Positions 44,906 to 55,157 of a DNA stretch of 64,000 nt are shown here, in pieces; the stretch's first letter is position 1; every line of letters begins with the position of its first letter. A model generated the notes under the pieces. The model did not search any database and was not told where the DNA came from. It was given only the letters and a program-made list of their open reading frames with translations. This DNA is from Dyadobacter sp. NIV53 (GTDB taxonomy: Bacteria; Bacteroidota; Bacteroidia; Cytophagales; Spirosomataceae): NCBI RefSeq assembly GCF_019711195.1, contig NZ_CP081299.1, forward strand, positions 4,066,001 through 4,130,000, read 5' to 3'. The translations under genes were made by a program, and so were the position numbers.

Positions 44906-46498
44906 CTATTCGTGATCTTCAATTAAAATATAATATTTGAAATCGAGCGGGCTGAATGCGTCAAAGAATTTCCTGATAAAAAGTGGATCGTCCATATAAA
45001 AATTCAGAAAATTGTCATAGCGTTCCTGAGCAGTACCTTTCGGGAAGAGTTTATTTTTGAGGTTTAGAAGCTGATCAATTTCTGATTCGTGATTTCTTTC
45101 TTCTGCTTTTCTGATACGCTTTTCCAAATTTTCAAGAGAGTTCAGCAATTTAGCCTGTTCTGCTTTTACAGCTCCACCCATTGTTTTATCAACAGCTACT
45201 GCTTTTTCCAGTATTGAATCAAACACAGACAAAAATGAAGTTTTCTGATCATCCAGTGTAAGCGATTTCTCCGTAGTTTTTTCTACAAAAGTTCTGCGTA
45301 ATACAACCTGGTCCAGAAATAGATCTTCATAATTTATTCTTAATTTCTCAACCTTTTTACGTTGCGAACTATTCACATACATTCCAAAATTACGCGGGAT
45401 CAGCATGGGAAAAGGAACCTGGTAATGATCAAAAATCCCCTTTAACTGCATCCAGTATGGTACTTCCGAAGGCCCGCCGATGTATGCAAGATTAGGCAGA
45501 ATCACTTCTTCATATAAAGGACGAAGTACAACATTCGGGCTAAAATATTCAGGATGCTCATCGGCCAGTTCAATAATCTCACCTTCCGAAAACGAAATAT
45601 CTGTATTTAAAACTGTGAATGCATCACCCTCACGAACAATACGTTCTCTTAAATTGTCCTGTAGATAAAATAGGTTGATTTCCCTGGCGTGCAGTGGAGT
45701 ATGATAACCCAGGGAAGAAAGTTTTTTAGTAGTGTCTGTAACAAGTTTCTCAGAGATGGGGTTTGTGAGTTCTTGCTTGATTATCGGGAGAAAATGCCGC
45801 TTCAAATCCGCATCATCCGCATCTATACAAATCAGGCCGTCCTGCCCGAACAATTCGTGCATATAACATCGAACAGCGTCTGACAACGTGTTGTTTTCCA
45901 GATATGCTTTGGCAAATAATAATGGTTTTACAGGAAGACGTTTCAGTATACTTTCGAGTTCTTTGGGATCCAGCCTGCCAACTGCGCCTTTATGTTCACC
46001 TTCCCATTTGTGCGTTTGCCCGAAAAGGTGAAAAGAAGCAATTTCTTCAAAATCGTGATCTTCTGTCGCCATCCAGTAAACCGGCACAAAATTGCAATCA
46101 GGATATGCCTTTTTCAGCTCTTGCGCTAACTTGATGGTTGTAACAATTTTATAAATGATATACAGCGGGCCTGCAAAAATATTAAGCTGGTGGCCTGTTG
46201 TTACCGTAAATGTTTTTGCATCCAGAAGAATAGAAAAATCCGGTTTATACGGACTTCCATGGTATTGTTTCTCTAAAACCTGAACCAGTGTCTGCCGTTT
46301 TTCCTGATCAAAATCTACTCTGCTGTCAATAGCTTTACGTGCATTGTCAATAGTTGGGTAAACACTGTAAAATTCCTGTAACGAAGGTTTCTGGTCGAGA
46401 TAATCAAGAAGTAATGCAGGAAACTGTCCTGTATTACGCAGATCCACTTTTTTAAGGGTCATGAAAGGTGGTTTTTCAGTAACTGGTAGAGAATCCAA
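44906..46498 (-). CDS. bshC: Bacillithiol biosynthesis cysteine-adding enzyme BshC
   Basis: 530 residues matching BshC throughout. Recognisable pieces are KTFTVTTGHQLNIFAGPLYIIYKI near residue 80, YWMATEDHDFEEI in the core and NLAYIGGPSEVPYWMQLK. It links cysteine to glucosaminyl-malate to finish bacillithiol, the low-molecular-weight thiol of many Bacillota and Bacteroidota. bshA and bshB are not in the window. Family call strong. Confidence 0.92.
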   Translation of the reverse strand: MDSLPVTEKPPFMTLKKVDLRNTGQFPALLLDYLDQKPSLQEFYSVYPTIDNARKAIDSRVDFDQEKRQTLVQVLEKQYHGSPYKPDFSILLDAKTFTVTTGHQLNIFAGPLYIIYKIVTTIKLAQELKKAYPDCNFVPVYWMATEDHDFEEIASFHLFGQTHKWEGEHKGAVGRLDPKELESILKRLPVKPLLFAKAYLENNTLSDAVRCYMHELFGQDGLICIDADDADLKRHFLPIIKQELTNPISEKLVTDTTKKLSSLGYHTPLHAREINLFYLQDNLRERIVREGDAFTVLNTDISFSEGEIIELADEHPEYFSPNVVLRPLYEEVILPNLAYIGGPSEVPYWMQLKGIFDHYQVPFPMLIPRNFGMYVNSSQRKKVEKLRINYEDLFLDQVVLRRTFVEKTTEKSLTLDDQKTSFLSVFDSILEKAVAVDKTMGGAVKAEQAKLLNSLENLEKRIRKAEERNHESEIDQLLNLKNKLFPKGTAQERYDNFLNFYMDDPLFIRKFFDAFSPLDFKYYILIEDHE

Positions 46499-46822
46499 CG
46501 CGATTGATTTTGATATACATTTACTTCAAAAGAAACTCTGCAAATATCGTTAAAGTTCAGGATTTCATTGACATCTTAAATTTGATACTGCCGGGAGCGA
46601 AGTTCTTCATTTAAAGTGCAATTATGCGGCAAATATAAATATCTGTTTTACAAATAGATAAGGAAAGGATATAAAGATATTCATGCCAAAGCCCTGTTGT
46701 ATATGACGTCACATATTGCTGTTACAAAGAAAGCCGGAACTGAATAAGCTCCGGCTTTCTTCGTATAATTTTTGGTTTTTAGTTTCGCAGGTTATTTATT
46801 GTAAATAGCTTCCTGAGGTGTT
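46499..46822. other. 324-bp gap between bshC and fadE
   Basis: Contains the bshC upstream region and the fadE terminator (46729-46759). No reading frame, repeat or RNA recognised otherwise. Slightly AT-rich. Confidence 0.6.
46729..46759 (-). terminator. Terminator after fadE
   Basis: Perfect 10-bp inverted repeat GAAAGCCGGA (46729-46738) and its complement (46750-46759) around an 11-base loop, with TTTG on the minus strand after it. Confidence 0.7.
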
Positions 46823-48636
46823 TTAAAGTGCATAATCATTTTTTGCAATGAGCTCATCGGCAATTCTGCGGCGGGCATCTTTCAGGTTCATGGGCTCAAT
46901 TTTAGTAAATCGTTTCAATCCCATTAGCATAACCCGCAGCTCATCACTTTCTGCAAAACTGGTTATTGCCGATCTTCCGGCATTATTTACTTTTTCGGTT
47001 GCCCTGTTAAGGTAAACAAGAGCGATGTCTTTATATAAAGCGTTTGCGTCTGCTCCGAGCAATTCAATTCGTTTTTCAACGCGAAGAAGTACGGATTCTG
47101 CTACATAGGTTTCTATTACCATATCAGCCAGGTTCATGATAATCTCCTGTTCTTCGGAAAGTTTCATCATGAATTTTTGGACAGCTGCACCAGCCACCAT
47201 CAGAATAGCTTTTTTGAGGTTTTTGATCACCTTTTTTCGGCGGCAAACATAACGTCGTCTTCCTCGGCATTGAAATCAGGAATTGACATAATTTCCTTTC
47301 CCACTGCCATGGCCGGCCCCATCAAATCGAGCTGTCCTTTCATGGTTCGTTTTAACAACATATCAACTACCAGCAACCGGTTGATTTCATTGGTACCTTC
47401 AAAAATCCTGTTAATACGGCTGTCGCGGTAGGCTCTGTCCATTGGGGAATCCGCAGAAAAGCCCATCCCCCCGTATATCTGTACGCCTTCATCTACTACA
47501 TAATCGAGGATTTCCGACCCGTGTACTTTCATAATAGCACATTCAATTGCCAGTTCCTCCAATGCTTTCAGTTTGGATTCTGATTCAGACAAGCCTTTTT
47601 CTCTTAATGTAACTGTAAGGTCATCAATACTTTGCCCAACACGATAAGCTGCTGACTCTGTTGTAAACATGCCAATGGCCATTTCTGCCAGTTTGAACTT
47701 GATCGCTCCGAAGCTCGAAATGGATGTTCCAAACTGCTTGCGTTCATTCGCATAATTAATAGCCTGCTTTGTTACCCTTTTGGCGCCGCCCAAAGCCGCC
47801 GCAGCTAATTTTATACGGCCTATATTCAGAATATTTACAGCTATTTTAAAACCATTTCCACGCTCGGAAAGCATGTTTTCAGCAGGTATTTCACAATCAT
47901 TAAAAAATATCTGTCTAGTATCTGAGCCTTTAATACCCATTTTGTGCTCAGGTTCATTCATTGTTATCCCTCCAAAACCTTTTTCTACAACAAACGCTGT
48001 CAGGTTTTTATCGGTTTGTCCGTTTTCTTCAATTTTGGCAAAAACAATAAACACATCGGCGAACCCGCCATTGGTTATCCACATTTTCTGGCCATTGATT
48101 ACAAAATGCTTTCCGTCAGCGGATAATTTTGCTTTGGTTTTAGCTGAATTCGCATCGGATCCGGAATCTGGTTCTGTAAGGCAATAGGCTGCTTTCCATT
48201 CTCCTGAGGCTAATTTGGGTAAGTATTTTTGCTTTTGTTCTTCATTGCCATAATACAGGATCGGTAGCGTGCCAATTCCGGTATGAGCCGAAAGTGCCAC
48301 TGAAAAAGAGTTGCCTGCACCTGTTGCTTCTGCAACCAGCATAGATGTATTAAAATCCATTCCAAAACCGCCGTATTCTTCGGGAACTACCGTACCTAAC
48401 AGGCCTAATTCTCCTGCTTTGTCCATCAGCGAAGCCATTAGGTCAGGACTTTTAGCCTGATCAATTTCATCCAGCCTCGGCCAGACTTCCGCTTTCAAGA
48501 AATCCCGGCAAGTATCTGCAATCATTTTTTGCTCTTCACTAAACTCCTCAGGAATAAAAATTTGTGATGCAGGTGTTTCTTTCAGCAAGAATTCACCTCC
48601 TTTAATCGACGTTTTTTTATCTTCTGCAACGGCCAT
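46823..48636 (-). CDS. fadE: Acyl-CoA dehydrogenase FadE-type, split by a one-base frameshift
   Basis: FAD-dependent first step of beta-oxidation. The first frame (48636 to 47227) is the whole dehydrogenase core (AAYCLTEPDSGSDANSAKT; GMGFSADSPMDRAYRDSRI). It stops after FAAEKR at a run of six A (coding strand, 47232-47237). One more A gives AAEKKVIKNLKK and continues in the frame 47230 to 46823, the C-terminal extension seen in this Bacteroidota/Bacillus group, for 604 residues. Two copies of the operator core flank its promoter. Confidence 0.9.
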
Positions 48637-48666
48637 GGTTAAGGTATTTTTAGTTGTCAGTTATTA

Positions 48667-48700
48667 ACAAGAAATGGTATGCTTGCATACCATTTCTTGT
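48667..48700. promoter_or_regulatory. 34-bp perfect palindrome, candidate fadE operator O1
   Basis: Arms of 16 bp (48667-48682, starting ACAAGAAATGG) around a TT spacer, centre TATGCTTGCATA. It is 31 bp before the fadE start and just downstream of the -7 box, so it covers the transcription start. Best conserved copy of the motif shared with marR and fadA. Confidence 0.7.
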
Positions 48701-48704
48701 CTTG

Positions 48705-48712
48705 CAAATATA
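48705..48712 (-). promoter_or_regulatory. -7 box of fadE
   Basis: TATATTTG on the minus strand, between operators O1 and O2. No TTG at -33; the second operator lies there. Confidence 0.5.
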
Positions 48713-48728
48713 TCATTAATATTAATAT

Positions 48729-48740
48729 TATGCTGGCATA
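48729..48740. promoter_or_regulatory. Candidate fadE operator O2
   Basis: TATGCTGGCATA, fitting the TATGCNNGCATA core. It lies about 17 bases upstream of the -7 box, where the -33 element should be. Confidence 0.55.
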
Positions 48741-48789
48741 CGGTCTCAGATTTTTTTGAGCAATAAAAGGCCTTTTGAAGGATTGTAAA

Positions 48790-51666
48790 TTATTTTTTGA
48801 AAATCTTAAACTGATGTAAAAGTGCTCCGTTACTTTCCAGACGGACAAAGTAAATGCCGGAAGAAATACCGAGTGATGACAGGTCCATGCTGATTAGCTG
48901 GTCATAACTTTGAATATAACTGACAGGAAGCGGCATTTTCTTTCCTGATGAATGAATCAGATAATATTCTATGTCTTTACTTAACAAATCGGCAGGCAGC
49001 TTAATGTTAAGAACAGTTTCCACCGGATTTGGATAAAATTGCCATTCCTTAATATCCCGCGCTATGTCAACGTCGCTGCCATAAGAAATACTGAACTGGA
49101 TAGAATTTGAAATAATCGCCGAATCCTTATTTGTTGCAGTTACTGTCAATGTATAACGGCCAACAAAAGGCGTAAAACCACCTGTGTTTTCAAATAATGC
49201 ATACGGAAATTTTGAGGTAGATGAGCTGATATTTTGCGGCCCTTTCAAATCGAAATGAACCTGGTCAAATTCAAAATTACCATAAGCAAAAATATTGATC
49301 AATGGAGGAAGTGAATCGTATGGAATAACATCATCTGCTCCGAGCGTTCGCAAAACCTGCTGGTTAACAGCACTACCGCCTCTGGCCAGCTCAAATGTAA
49401 GTTTAGGGATTTCTACCCTGAGTATAAACGGGATCTCTACGTATGCGCCACCATTGTCATATGCCCGGATAATCAGGCGGTAGTCACCTTCCTGTGTTGG
49501 TGTTCCTGAAAAAACATTCAATGAGAAATCAAGCCAGGAAGGCCGGTTTTGTAACGCAATTGTTGAAATATAACCATCAGTATCGCCAAAAATATCACTT
49601 GGTAAAATGTAATTAAACGGCTGGTTTACATTAGCGTATTTTACTGGTAAAGCTTTTTGAGCAAACGGGGCATTGTTAAGAAACTGGGGTTCTACCACTT
49701 TAATGGTGAAATAGGTTTCTACAAAAGCGTTAAGATCATCATATGCTTTTATAATAACACGATAACTGCCCAGTACATTTGGTGTTCCCGACAGGGCGCC
49801 GTTGGTATATGCAAGCCATGAAGGCAGTTCGCTTACTTCTACTTTTGTAACGGTTCCGTCTGCATCTAAAAACGCATCTTTAGGTATTGTGTAATTAAAT
49901 GCTTTGTCAATGGCAATTGTCTGGTTAGAAAAATTACTGTTGACCGTTGGCGGTTTATTTGCATTTTCTTTGGTATCCACACGGATCGTGAAGTAGGCCT
50001 CACTGATACCCCCTTCATCATCTATACCTTTTACTAATATACGGTAGTCTCCCAATACGGTTGGTTTCCCTTTCAGGCGGCCAGCTTCGTAAGTAAGCCA
50101 AGCGGGAAGTGCACCTGCATCCATCCGTACAATCGTACCATCTACATCGGAAAATGTGTCAGTAGGTAATGCATAATTAAAGTCCTTATTTACCTGAATA
50201 ATCTGCATGGGAATCGGCCTGAAAACATAAGGGGCATAATTTGATGCATCATTCCAATAATCAGGCGACAAAAGGTCTTCATCGAGTTTTATACGGACTG
50301 GTTTTGGATTAGCCGGATCCGCATAAGCCCTTCTGGCCCATTCACTGTATATAACATTGGTAGCACCTGACTTTTCGACTGCGGCAGAAAGCTTGTAACT
50401 TACTTCATCAGCATATTGAATAGGGACAATTGGTTTGTTCAGCCAGTTCGCTGATGCCTGCTGTAAGAAAGTCTGGGCCTGCTGCATTTGGCCGGTTGTG
50501 GATATTACTACTGAAATGACATTGGCTCCATTTTCAAAATTTTCATTTATCTGTTTCAAATGTGTTGCATTGTCCAGGGATGCGTCAGGGAATACTTCAT
50601 TCGCTGCAATAAAGCTGGCAGGGGCATCACTTCTGAGAATATCTACTGCCCAACGGTGATCATAGGCCAGGCCATTATTTACTTTAATTCCGTCCGCATT
50701 TTCATTCAGGTCCTTATACGCCAATGTTCCTCTTAATGCAGATAAACCGTCGAAAACAGAGCCATGATCTGAAACAAACTTGATTGTAGGATCAACTGAT
50801 TTTACAGTAGAAATCATTTGATTCAAATATTGTTTAAACATCAGGTGCCGGTAGATGTACCAGTCTTTTCCATAGCGCTGCCTGAACGATTGAAAAACAT
50901 CCCAGTTGGTAGCAGGCGCCGGTGCCTCGTCAAATGTCTTATAATTGGTGCCCCACAAAAAGTTGAGCCGCTCTATTTTTTTGTAATTAGCTTTTAGCCA
51001 TGCCTGAAAACCTTTGACCATTCGAGGTGAATAATCATAAATGGCTGACTGGTCTTTGCCATCGGCAATTAAACCAACGGGATATTCTCCTTCCTGAGTT
51101 GGCGTGTTGGTAACGGATATGAATAACAGATTTTTGGCGGTTTGTAGGTATTTATATCTTTCTGTAACTTCTTTTACAAAAGCAGCAGCCCGGTTAACTA
51201 TAGGCCGGTTATCAAATCCAAAATAAGTATCCAGGTATCCACCCAATGCAGGCACGTTGGTGTTGCTGAACTGGCTGTCCGAAGGTTCCCAGAAACCATT
51301 AATTCTGGAAGCCGCTCTGCCCAGGTGAATTCTTATTGCTACTTTCATTCCTAAGCTTGTAGCCAATTGTATCTGTTCGTCAAACCTTGGCCAGTTAGGT
51401 GTTTCGGTTGGAGAATTGATATACACTTTATCCCATGGAATTGTGAGATAGACCGAATTGAGGCCGTTTTGCTTTGCCAGCTTAATAAGGTCAAGTTCGG
51501 AACCTTTTTCAACCGTAAGATTCAGGGACATGAGCGCCAGATAACGCTGAGGGTCTGCCTCACTTAATGTAGACTGATCCTGCGCATCAGCTTCATTGCC
51601 TGCAAAAAGCAAGAGAATCAAACCGATGAAGCTATATCTGATTAATAGTCTGGAAAATGAAGCCAT
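48790..51666 (-). CDS. Secreted T9SS protein with glycoside-hydrolase-like barrel and three cadherin-like domains
   Basis: 958 residues. Signal peptide about 1-28 (ending DAQ). Residues 35-480 resemble a GH42/beta-galactosidase-type TIM barrel (SVYLTIPWDKVY; LGMKVAIRIHLGRA). Then three dystroglycan/cadherin-like repeats of about 100 residues each, with a DGT/GDY pattern (FNYxLPxDxFxDxDG, GTPxxxGxYR). The last 80 residues are a type A T9SS sorting domain (NPVETVLNIKLP, ending LLHQFKIFKK). Cell-surface or secreted. It ends an apparent operon with the two glycosyltransferases upstream. Confidence 0.82.
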   Translation of the reverse strand: MASFSRLLIRYSFIGLILLLFAGNEADAQDQSTLSEADPQRYLALMSLNLTVEKGSELDLIKLAKQNGLNSVYLTIPWDKVYINSPTETPNWPRFDEQIQLATSLGMKVAIRIHLGRAASRINGFWEPSDSQFSNTNVPALGGYLDTYFGFDNRPIVNRAAAFVKEVTERYKYLQTAKNLLFISVTNTPTQEGEYPVGLIADGKDQSAIYDYSPRMVKGFQAWLKANYKKIERLNFLWGTNYKTFDEAPAPATNWDVFQSFRQRYGKDWYIYRHLMFKQYLNQMISTVKSVDPTIKFVSDHGSVFDGLSALRGTLAYKDLNENADGIKVNNGLAYDHRWAVDILRSDAPASFIAANEVFPDASLDNATHLKQINENFENGANVISVVISTTGQMQQAQTFLQQASANWLNKPIVPIQYADEVSYKLSAAVEKSGATNVIYSEWARRAYADPANPKPVRIKLDEDLLSPDYWNDASNYAPYVFRPIPMQIIQVNKDFNYALPTDTFSDVDGTIVRMDAGALPAWLTYEAGRLKGKPTVLGDYRILVKGIDDEGGISEAYFTIRVDTKENANKPPTVNSNFSNQTIAIDKAFNYTIPKDAFLDADGTVTKVEVSELPSWLAYTNGALSGTPNVLGSYRVIIKAYDDLNAFVETYFTIKVVEPQFLNNAPFAQKALPVKYANVNQPFNYILPSDIFGDTDGYISTIALQNRPSWLDFSLNVFSGTPTQEGDYRLIIRAYDNGGAYVEIPFILRVEIPKLTFELARGGSAVNQQVLRTLGADDVIPYDSLPPLINIFAYGNFEFDQVHFDLKGPQNISSSTSKFPYALFENTGGFTPFVGRYTLTVTATNKDSAIISNSIQFSISYGSDVDIARDIKEWQFYPNPVETVLNIKLPADLLSKDIEYYLIHSSGKKMPLPVSYIQSYDQLISMDLSSLGISSGIYFVRLESNGALLHQFKIFKK

Positions 51667-51680
51667 AAATAAAGTCTTTA

Positions 51681-52796
51681 CTATTGTATTTTGTCAATTA
51701 TTTCAATCCAGTTCTCATATCCGTTTTTTACATTGAATTGACCGGCTCTTTTTATACTTTTCTCAGCATTTGTTAGAACTTCGCCGCTCATTACTTTACG
51801 CATGGCATCCACCATTTGTTTCACACTAAGGTCTTGTGTTACAATACCCATGCCTTCCTCCACAAACTCTGAAACTCCTCCGGAAGGAAAGGAAATAATT
51901 GGTTTTCCCAGCAGCGCCGCTTCTATCATGACCAAAGGGAAAGGGTCTTGGCGGGAAGTAAGTAAGAAACCATTACCTGCATTGAGATAGTTATAATAAT
52001 CGTCCTTTTGTTTACCCGCCAAATGTATATGCGTTTTTGATTTTGTATCCGAGCATCTCTGTTCGGTGTAATAGGTCAGGCCGTCACCAAGTTTGTCACC
52101 AACCCATATTAAGTGTACATGGGGATCATTCAGCTCCTCGGCAATATCAGGCAAAAGATCAAATCCTTTTCTTTCCGAAGTCATTCCTGACAGTATCCAA
52201 ATATAATCATCTTTAGGAATACCAAGGGTTTTGCGTATTTCTGCGGTCCGTTCTTGGTTTTTTGTGACTTTTTCTGTATCAATAAACGAATACAGGAGTG
52301 CAGTATTTTTACCTCCTGCCTGCTCAATTGCCTTACAGGTAACTTGCGAACAGCCAATTATTAAATCTGAATAGTCGATAATATTTTTTATATCAGATCT
52401 GCTCAGAACGGCATACGTCAAAGGCAGCTCATGAAAATGTGTTATAAATCTGATAGAGAATTCCTTTGCGATCGCGACCGTTTCAGGAAGCATCATTGTG
52501 TTAATGTACCAGAAATCAGCTTTAAATTCTTTCGCAATTTTTCGTAAATAATTTAACGTAGGATTAATTCCGAGTTGAAATTTAATCTTTTGTAAAAGGT
52601 TATAATCTTTTGGGACGATAAATACAGGTATGTCAGCAGGGAGTTCTTTTAGTAATTCGCCATTGGCAAAACTTACAATTCCAACATCAAAACGGTTTCG
52701 GTCTATATTTTGAATGATATACAATAGCATCATTTCCGAACCGGTACGCGTTGCATAAGGAGTAAAGAAAAGAATACGTTGTTTAGATTTTTCCAT
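51681..52796 (-). CDS. Glycosyltransferase family 4
   Basis: 371 residues, GT-B fold. N-terminal FFTPYATRTGSEMMLLYIIQ and C-terminal PFPLVMIEAALLGKPIISFPSGGVSEFVEEG with the donor-binding glutamates. Transfers a sugar from a nucleotide donor to a polysaccharide or lipid acceptor. 14 bp before the T9SS gene and 20 bp after the GT2 gene; one operon. Confidence 0.88.
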   Translation of the reverse strand: MEKSKQRILFFTPYATRTGSEMMLLYIIQNIDRNRFDVGIVSFANGELLKELPADIPVFIVPKDYNLLQKIKFQLGINPTLNYLRKIAKEFKADFWYINTMMLPETVAIAKEFSIRFITHFHELPLTYAVLSRSDIKNIIDYSDLIIGCSQVTCKAIEQAGGKNTALLYSFIDTEKVTKNQERTAEIRKTLGIPKDDYIWILSGMTSERKGFDLLPDIAEELNDPHVHLIWVGDKLGDGLTYYTEQRCSDTKSKTHIHLAGKQKDDYYNYLNAGNGFLLTSRQDPFPLVMIEAALLGKPIISFPSGGVSEFVEEGMGIVTQDLSVKQMVDAMRKVMSGEVLTNAEKSIKRAGQFNVKNGYENWIEIIDKIQ

Positions 52797-52816
52797 GAAA
52801 ATATTTGGAAGCGGAT

Positions 52817-53827
52817 TTAAGTTTGAGATGATGTGAGGAGATCTATATTATCGGATGAAGCAATTTTATAGAGCCCTTTTTTTAGAAATAATGTCCTTCC
52901 AAAGTATTTTAATAAGACGTTGGTTTTTCGTAAATAAATATATTGTGTTTTTAAATCTGAAAATGGATTACCAGAATTTTTCAGATTTGATACCATTTTC
53001 CAGATATAAATAACCGGAATCATCAGTACATAATTAAGAATCAGGAGCAGGTATTGAAAAATGCCATATTGTTTTCTGATCCATAAAAAATTGGAAACCT
53101 GCATTTGCGTACTGAACCTGTTAATCCATGAAATATTGGTACGGCGAAACGGGTTTTCATTTTCAAGATGTATAAAAGTACAATCTTTAAAATAGCAAAG
53201 TTTACCAACCTTCCCCAACCGGCCCGACCATTCAACATCCTCGCCATACATGAAAAAATCATCACTGAATCCACCTGTAAGTTCAAAACCCTTTTTTCTT
53301 ACAAATATGAATGCACCAACAAGCCAGTCATACTGATCCGGATCCTCGTATTGTGGTTCGGGATATACTTTGTTTATGATTCTGGTAATAAAACCGCCCG
53401 GAGGTAAAATGAAAAAAGTTTTCCTGAATTCATTAAAGCTTTTATAAAATGGCATTGTTGTTCCATCCTTATAATGCTGAAATGCCCCGCATGCAATAAT
53501 ATCCTGTCTTTTAGTAAGCCTGTCAAAACAGCGGCCGATTACATTGTCGGTAACGAGTGTGTCGGCATTTAAAAGCAAAAAATAATCCCCGATTGCTATG
53601 AACATCCCTTTGTTATTGGCTCTTCCAAATCCGACATTGTAATCCATATCAATCCATTTTACGGCCGGATATGCATTTTTGACTATGTCCGCACCACCAT
53701 TTTCAGGATCATTGTCCACGATGATTATTTCAAATTCAATATTGGATGTATGCGTATATATAGAGTCTAAGCAATTGAGAATGAGCTTTGGTGTGCGGTA
53801 ATTTATGATGATAATGGATACATCCAT
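52817..53827 (-). CDS. Glycosyltransferase family 2
   Basis: 336 residues with the GT-A core: SIIIINYRTPKLILNCLDSI, EIIIVDNDPENGG, DYFLLLNADTLV with the metal-binding DxD-like NAD, and WLVGAFIFVRKKGFE. Rhamnosyltransferase-type from memory. First gene of the operon with the GT4 and T9SS genes. A TAACTTTG -7 box lies 12 bases upstream. Confidence 0.88.
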   Translation of the reverse strand: MDVSIIIINYRTPKLILNCLDSIYTHTSNIEFEIIIVDNDPENGGADIVKNAYPAVKWIDMDYNVGFGRANNKGMFIAIGDYFLLLNADTLVTDNVIGRCFDRLTKRQDIIACGAFQHYKDGTTMPFYKSFNEFRKTFFILPPGGFITRIINKVYPEPQYEDPDQYDWLVGAFIFVRKKGFELTGGFSDDFFMYGEDVEWSGRLGKVGKLCYFKDCTFIHLENENPFRRTNISWINRFSTQMQVSNFLWIRKQYGIFQYLLLILNYVLMIPVIYIWKMVSNLKNSGNPFSDLKTQYIYLRKTNVLLKYFGRTLFLKKGLYKIASSDNIDLLTSSQT

Positions 53828-53865
53828 GAATAGCGGTGCAAAGTTAAGGGGGCAAAAATAAAGAA

Positions 53866-53899
53866 TCTCCCGGGAAGACTGTCATATCTTCACGGGAGA
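53866..53899 (-). terminator. Terminator after fadA
   Basis: Arms TCTCCCGGGAAG (53866-53877) and CTTCACGGGAGA (53888-53899) with one mismatch, followed on the minus strand by a T-rich stretch. Confidence 0.65.
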
Positions 53900-53932
53900 C
53901 TATTTAAATTTATGAAGTTATTGTTGTCCGGG

Positions 53933-55111
53933 TTAATTCAGCCTTTCGTAGATACCGGCCACTCCTTGTCCGCCTCCAACGCATGCCGTCACCATTCCGT
54001 ATTTCTGATTTTGTCTGCGCAGTTCATTAAAAAGCTGTACCGAAAGCCTTGCACCGGTCGATCCCAAAGCATGTCCGAGAGCGATAGCACCGCCATTAGG
54101 ATTTACAATGTCCGGGTTAATATCCAGTTCCTGAATCACCGCCAATGATTGTGCAGCAAACGCTTCATTCAATTCAATTTGCTCAATATCAGCTAATTTT
54201 AATCCTGCTTGTTTTAAAGCAACAGGTATGGCAGCCACCGGTCCAATTCCCATGATACGCGGATCTACGCCTGCCGTAGCATAAGATAACATCCTGGCTA
54301 TGGGTTTAAGGCCTAGTTCGTTCACCATTTTTTCTGACATAACGACCACAAAAGCCGCTCCGTCTGAGGTTTGTGAAGAATTTCCTGCCGTTACCGATCC
54401 ACCGGCAGCAAATACAGGTTTTAATTTACCCAAAGCTTCTACCGAAGTATCGGCACGTGGGCCTTCATCCTGGGTTATGGTTGTTTCTTTTGTTTTTTTC
54501 TTGCCCGAAGCCGCATCAAAATAGGTTTCTTTTACTGTAATCGGAACAATACCATCGGAAAACCAGCCTTCCTGTTGTGCCCTCAATGCTTTTTGGTGGG
54601 ACTGAAATGCAAATTCATCCTGTCTGTCCCGGCTTATATTAAAATCCTTTGCAACCTGCTCGGCCGTCAGGCCCATGCTTAAATAATAATCCGGATTGGT
54701 GTGGGCAATTTCATAATTTAATGCTGTTTTCCATCCCATTGTAGGTACCATAGACATAGACTCTGTTCCTCCGGCAATAATGCAGTCAGCCATGCCTGCA
54801 TGAATTTTGGCAGATGCCATAGCAATTGCTTCCACTCCTGAACCACAATATCTGTTAATAGTAATGCCCGAAACGTTTTTTGGCAAAGCGAGCAAAGCAA
54901 CATACCGGCCCATTTGCATGCCTTGTTCTGCTTCCGGTACAGCGTTTCCTACAATGACATCGTCAACTTGTGCGGGATCAAGGTTAGGCAATTTTTCAAG
55001 AAGGTATTTGATAACTTCTGCTCCCAGATCGTCCGGGCGGGTAAACCGGAAACCTCCGCGTGTTGCCTTTCCAACTGCACTGCGATATCCGGCAACAATG
55101 TATGCGTTCAT
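53933..55111 (-). CDS. fadA: Acetyl-CoA C-acyltransferase (thiolase) FadA
   Basis: 392 residues, thiolase family, the last step of beta-oxidation. Active-site NRYCGSGVEA (acyl Cys), NEAFAAQSL and NPNGGAIALGHALGSTGAR, and the catalytic Cys loop CVGGGQG near the C-terminus are present. It lies 5 kb from fadE and 41 kb from fadN, yet carries the same operator core upstream. No other beta-oxidation gene is adjacent. Confidence 0.93.
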   Translation of the reverse strand: MNAYIVAGYRSAVGKATRGGFRFTRPDDLGAEVIKYLLEKLPNLDPAQVDDVIVGNAVPEAEQGMQMGRYVALLALPKNVSGITINRYCGSGVEAIAMASAKIHAGMADCIIAGGTESMSMVPTMGWKTALNYEIAHTNPDYYLSMGLTAEQVAKDFNISRDRQDEFAFQSHQKALRAQQEGWFSDGIVPITVKETYFDAASGKKKTKETTITQDEGPRADTSVEALGKLKPVFAAGGSVTAGNSSQTSDGAAFVVVMSEKMVNELGLKPIARMLSYATAGVDPRIMGIGPVAAIPVALKQAGLKLADIEQIELNEAFAAQSLAVIQELDINPDIVNPNGGAIALGHALGSTGARLSVQLFNELRRQNQKYGMVTACVGGGQGVAGIYERLN

Positions 55112-55157
55112 ATATAATGTTGGTTTTTTAGTTCAAAAAAATGGGGTTGCCACGGAT

